Assembly (NCBI GenBank): GCA_964617995.1 | Contig: CAZTXD010000044.1 | Location: forward strand, 1-24,490 | Length of the DNA stretch: 24,490 nt | From: CAZTXD01 sp964617995 | Lineage (GTDB): Bacteria > Actinomycetota > Acidimicrobiia > Spongiisociales > ZC4RG35 | Direction: 5' to 3' | In this document: positions 22,629 through 24,490 of the stretch, piece after piece | How positions within the stretch are numbered: the stretch's first letter is position 1 | Layout: the number at the start of each line of letters is the position of its first letter | Notes under the pieces: generated by a model | The model's database searches: none | What the model was told of the DNA's origin: nothing | What the model saw: the letters and a program-made list of their open reading frames with translations, nothing else | Made by a program: the position numbers and the translations under genes

Positions 22629-22655
22629 ATCTCCAAGCGGTGTCCACCGGGGTCC
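22622..22655 (+). repeat. Direct repeat A, copy 2
   Basis: 34 bases matching 21669-21702 with three differences. It overlaps the tRNA fragment end and the nominal HigB start, and holds two GTCCAC boxes. Confidence 0.8.
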
Positions 22656-22885
22656 ACGGACAGCGCTTACCTCGATCACTTTGGAGAGTGGCCGCTAGAA
22701 GACTCGATGCCCTCGATCAAGCCGAGATTCTGGATGACCTGCGGGTACCACCAGGGAACCGACTCGAGGCACTCCGCGGAGACCGCCGAGGGCAACACAG
22801 CATCCGGATCAACGAGCAGTATCGGATCTGCTTCCGATGGACGGAATCGGGTCCGCTAGATGTTGAAGTAGTCGACTACCACTGA
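22640..22885 (+). CDS. higB: HigB-family toxin, probably N-terminally truncated
   Basis: The frame of 81 residues from GTG 22640 ends in a clear HigB C-terminus: AARRLDALDQAEILDDLRVPPGNRLEALRGDRRGQHSIRINEQYRICFRW and the DVEVVDYH end. The usual N-terminus (MIRSF.d..te.lf) is absent. The first 15 or so residues (STGVHGQRLPRSL) come from repeat A and its flank. The start codon itself lies in the repeat. The toxin therefore seems to have lost about 20 residues at the recombination junction and may be inactive. HigB proteins cut mRNA on the ribosome. It is followed 8 bp later by its antitoxin. Confidence 0.75.
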   Translation: MSTGVHGQRLPRSLWRVAARRLDALDQAEILDDLRVPPGNRLEALRGDRRGQHSIRINEQYRICFRWTESGPLDVEVVDYH

Positions 22886-22893
22886 GGTGACAG

Positions 22894-23223
22894 ATGGTCC
22901 GCATTCCAACCAACCGAGCCCCCACCCATCCAGGAGAGATGCTCCGCGAAGAGTTCCTCAACCCGCTCGGCATGACACAGCGGGAGCTGGCGGAAGCTAT
23001 CGGCGTGCCGTATCAGCGGATCAACGAGATCGTGAACGGTCGACGCGGGATCACACCCAGCACCGCTCTCAGGCTCTCCCGCTACTTCGGCACGTCCAGC
23101 GGGTTCTGGATGAACGGCCAGATGCGCTGGGACCTTTACCACGCCCAGCAGTCAGAAGGCGATCAGGTCCGCCGGATTCGCCGTCATCCCCGTGCTCTGT
23201 CAGGCCGAGAAGCCTCCGCTTAG
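22894..23223 (+). CDS. higA: HigA-family antitoxin (XRE HTH)
   Basis: This 109-residue protein starts at ATG 22894, 8 bp after the toxin stop. It reads PTHPGEMLREEFLNPLGMTQRELAEAIGVPYQRINEIVNGRRGITPSTALRLSRYFG, the typical HigA/VapI pattern with a helix-turn-helix at about 27-50. The later WDLYHAQ is also shared by HigA proteins. It would bind HigB and repress the operon. Since HigB appears damaged, the antitoxin may persist alone. The C-terminal tail (RRIRRHPRALSGREASA) is variable. Confidence 0.93.
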   Translation: MVRIPTNRAPTHPGEMLREEFLNPLGMTQRELAEAIGVPYQRINEIVNGRRGITPSTALRLSRYFGTSSGFWMNGQMRWDLYHAQQSEGDQVRRIRRHPRALSGREASA

Positions 23224-23468
23224 GCGCAAAGCATGTCAGAAGGTCGATCAGCCCTATCTCATGCGAAACGCCTTGAGTTAGGGCTTGCCTCGCCCGCAAC
23301 GCCGTCACTCAGATGGCGAATGGCTCCCAACTTGGCTCCCGGCGTGAGATCTCCAACCGCACTCAGGCTCTGGACGTTTGATGTGCTTGACTGTCGACAT
23401 GGGGCACCCAAGGGGTCGACGGTTCGAGCCTCGTGACAGCAAGGAGCGGGGCGACTGGAGGCACGACC
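23224..23468. other. Intergenic region with repeat B copy 3
   Basis: This 245-bp stretch holds the 22-base repeat B (23320-23341), followed by AGATCTCCAA, a possible remnant of repeat A, and a GTCGAC-bounded inverted repeat near 23393-23420. No gene of its own is supported. The end holds the GGAGG ribosome site of the next gene. Confidence 0.5.
23320..23341 (+). repeat. Direct repeat B, copy 3
   Basis: 22 bases identical to 21780-21801. A 12-base partial copy is at 22515-22526. Two TGGCTCCC units lie 12 bp apart inside it. Confidence 0.8.
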
Positions 23469-24490
23469 ATGGTTGACACCACGAACGAAGATTCGCTCAA
23501 GGACCTGTTCGACTATCCCCTTCTCGAGGCGATCTACGGGAGGCGCGCCCGCCGGTTTGGCCTGGGTATGGAAATCCCTTCGGGGCCGCTGGCGTTCAGA
23601 TCGAGCGCCGAACCCGCTCCGCTGACCGAACTCGAGCATGCGGTGCTCGTCGCCGCCGGAACCGGAGTCACCGGGTGGAATTTCGGTGTGCCGTTCGGCC
23701 CGGATCGCCCGAATTCTCATGCGCACTACACGCAACGATTCACTGGTCGCACCGCACCCACCGCCGCCGGGTTCGGCACCCCTGTGCTGTTCCACACCGA
23801 CGACAACGGCACATACCTCACTAATACCCGCGACACCACGCCGACGGCGATCCGGGAGTTGGACGACGGGGTCGACGACATCCAACGAATCCTGGAACTG
23901 GGCCGCCAGCGCACCACCCAGTTGTCCGATCGGAGGCTCGACCTCCCGGCTCAGCCACCGCACATGCTCCCCCCCAACCTGTGGATGGCGAATGCACCCG
24001 GTTCAACCCTGTTCATGCCCGTCGGCGATGCGAGCGAGCAAGTGCTGGGGCTTCTAGCCATGGCCCTCGCCAACGGCAACTTCATCGTGGATGACGAGGC
24101 GGGCCGTCCCGCCGGTGACCTTGCCCCGTTCGTCCGGAGCGGGCTGCTCGATGAATCCAAACTCTCACCTCTCTCGGTGCTGCAACAGATGGCCTACGAG
24201 GCCAACACCGCCGAACTCAGCTTCATGGCCCACAACATCGTGCTGACCATGCAAGCGATGGGTCTCGGTGGGTTGTTTTTCAATGGGATCAACCGATGGA
24301 GTGTCCTGGGAGCGTTTGCCGACGACGGCATCGGCGGACTCCGGTTCCGGTTCGTGGAGGACGAACGCTGGACGCTGCCCAACCCGGTGGGTCTCGACGG
24401 CATATACGAGGCGTTGTGCCCGCCCTACCAGCCCGATATGCGGACCGCTGCGCACGTGTTCGCCGAGCGCAAGTTCGGCCCGGGCGGCAC
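23469..24490 (+). CDS. Nitroreductase-like protein, 3' truncated by window edge
   Basis: From ATG 23469 (GGAGG ends 8 bp upstream) the frame is open to the window end, giving 340 residues. LLEAIYGRRARRFG near the N-terminus resembles the RRS-xRxF motif that binds FMN phosphate in nitroreductases, and AHNIVLTMQAMGLGG resembles the conserved helix of that family. LAMALANG is a further helix. No clear signal peptide or membrane segment is seen. The length exceeds a simple nitroreductase (about 200), so it may be a larger or divergent flavoprotein. The call is tentative. It follows the mobile region and is probably not part of it. Confidence 0.5.
   Translation, partial: MVDTTNEDSLKDLFDYPLLEAIYGRRARRFGLGMEIPSGPLAFRSSAEPAPLTELEHAVLVAAGTGVTGWNFGVPFGPDRPNSHAHYTQRFTGRTAPTAAGFGTPVLFHTDDNGTYLTNTRDTTPTAIRELDDGVDDIQRILELGRQRTTQLSDRRLDLPAQPPHMLPPNLWMANAPGSTLFMPVGDASEQVLGLLAMALANGNFIVDDEAGRPAGDLAPFVRSGLLDESKLSPLSVLQQMAYEANTAELSFMAHNIVLTMQAMGLGGLFFNGINRWSVLGAFADDGIGGLRFRFVEDERWTLPNPVGLDGIYEALCPPYQPDMRTAAHVFAERKFGPGG

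Noticed and set aside
22230..22679. Minus-strand frame containing RRLGVRVPPSVL
   Set aside because: This phrase is the translation of the tRNA T-arm fragment, a known artefact, and the frame overlaps the Doc gene.
23401..23450. T-loop-like GGTTCGAGCC suggesting another tRNA or tmRNA end
   Set aside because: The bases on either side do not pair as a T stem and no acceptor or anticodon part is found.
1..24490. CRISPR array, IS transposase or rRNA
   Set aside because: No regular spacer-repeat series, transposase-like frame or rRNA-like sequence was seen on either strand.

Overview
The window is high-GC DNA with dense, often overlapping genes, GTG/TTG starts and actinobacterial-type families (a LuxR/ATPase regulator, DUF4242, group I truncated haemoglobin). 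It most likely comes from an actinomycete-like bacterium. Acidimicrobiia is a guess that the sequence alone cannot settle. No complete rRNA or tRNA gene and no CRISPR array is visible.

Region 1 (1-14651) is a catabolic and transport cluster. A plus-strand operon carries an HMGL/isopropylmalate-synthase-like enzyme (cut by the left edge), a DddP/creatinase-like M24 protein with an altered metal site, a short PEP-utilising enzyme and an MFS transporter. Next come an ACMSD-type amidohydrolase (minus), an EamA exporter (plus), a GntR/FCD regulator (minus), a zinc alcohol dehydrogenase, and an operon of D-2-hydroxyacid dehydrogenase, cupin and MFS. A minus-strand set follows: Gfo/Idh oxidoreductase, a second ACMSD-type amidohydrolase and a 3-hydroxyisobutyrate-dehydrogenase-like enzyme. 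The gene mix suggests uptake and oxidation of an organic acid or hydroxyacid, but the substrate is unknown. An AT-rich element, TGCATGATATAGRATCAG or a variant of it, recurs before three of the genes and could be the operator of the local GntR protein. A perfect 54-bp palindrome follows the alcohol dehydrogenase.

Region 2 (14652-19614) holds a LuxR-family ATPase regulator split by a one-base frameshift in a C run, a group I truncated haemoglobin, a DUF4242 (SCO4226-like) protein and a membrane-anchored ankyrin protein. The haemoglobin and DUF4242 genes have the same promoter layout. Each has a direct half-site plus the inverted repeat CCGTA-N5-TACGG, a TAsGTT -10 box at the same offset, and exactly 58 bp from repeat to start codon. 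The adjacent LuxR protein is the obvious candidate regulator.

Region 3 (19634-21538) is a minus-strand set: an AraC-type regulator, a VOC protein, a two-domain VOC protein split by a frameshift, and a C-terminally short DUF1801 protein.

Region 4 (about 21600-23470) looks like a mosaic of mobile DNA. Two toxin-antitoxin modules (RHH-Doc and HigBA) lie between repeated sequences. A 3' tRNA half (probably tRNA-Arg), a cluster of GTCCAC boxes about one helical turn apart, and a HigB gene that seems to have lost its N-terminus at a repeat junction are also present. A nitroreductase-like gene runs off the right edge.
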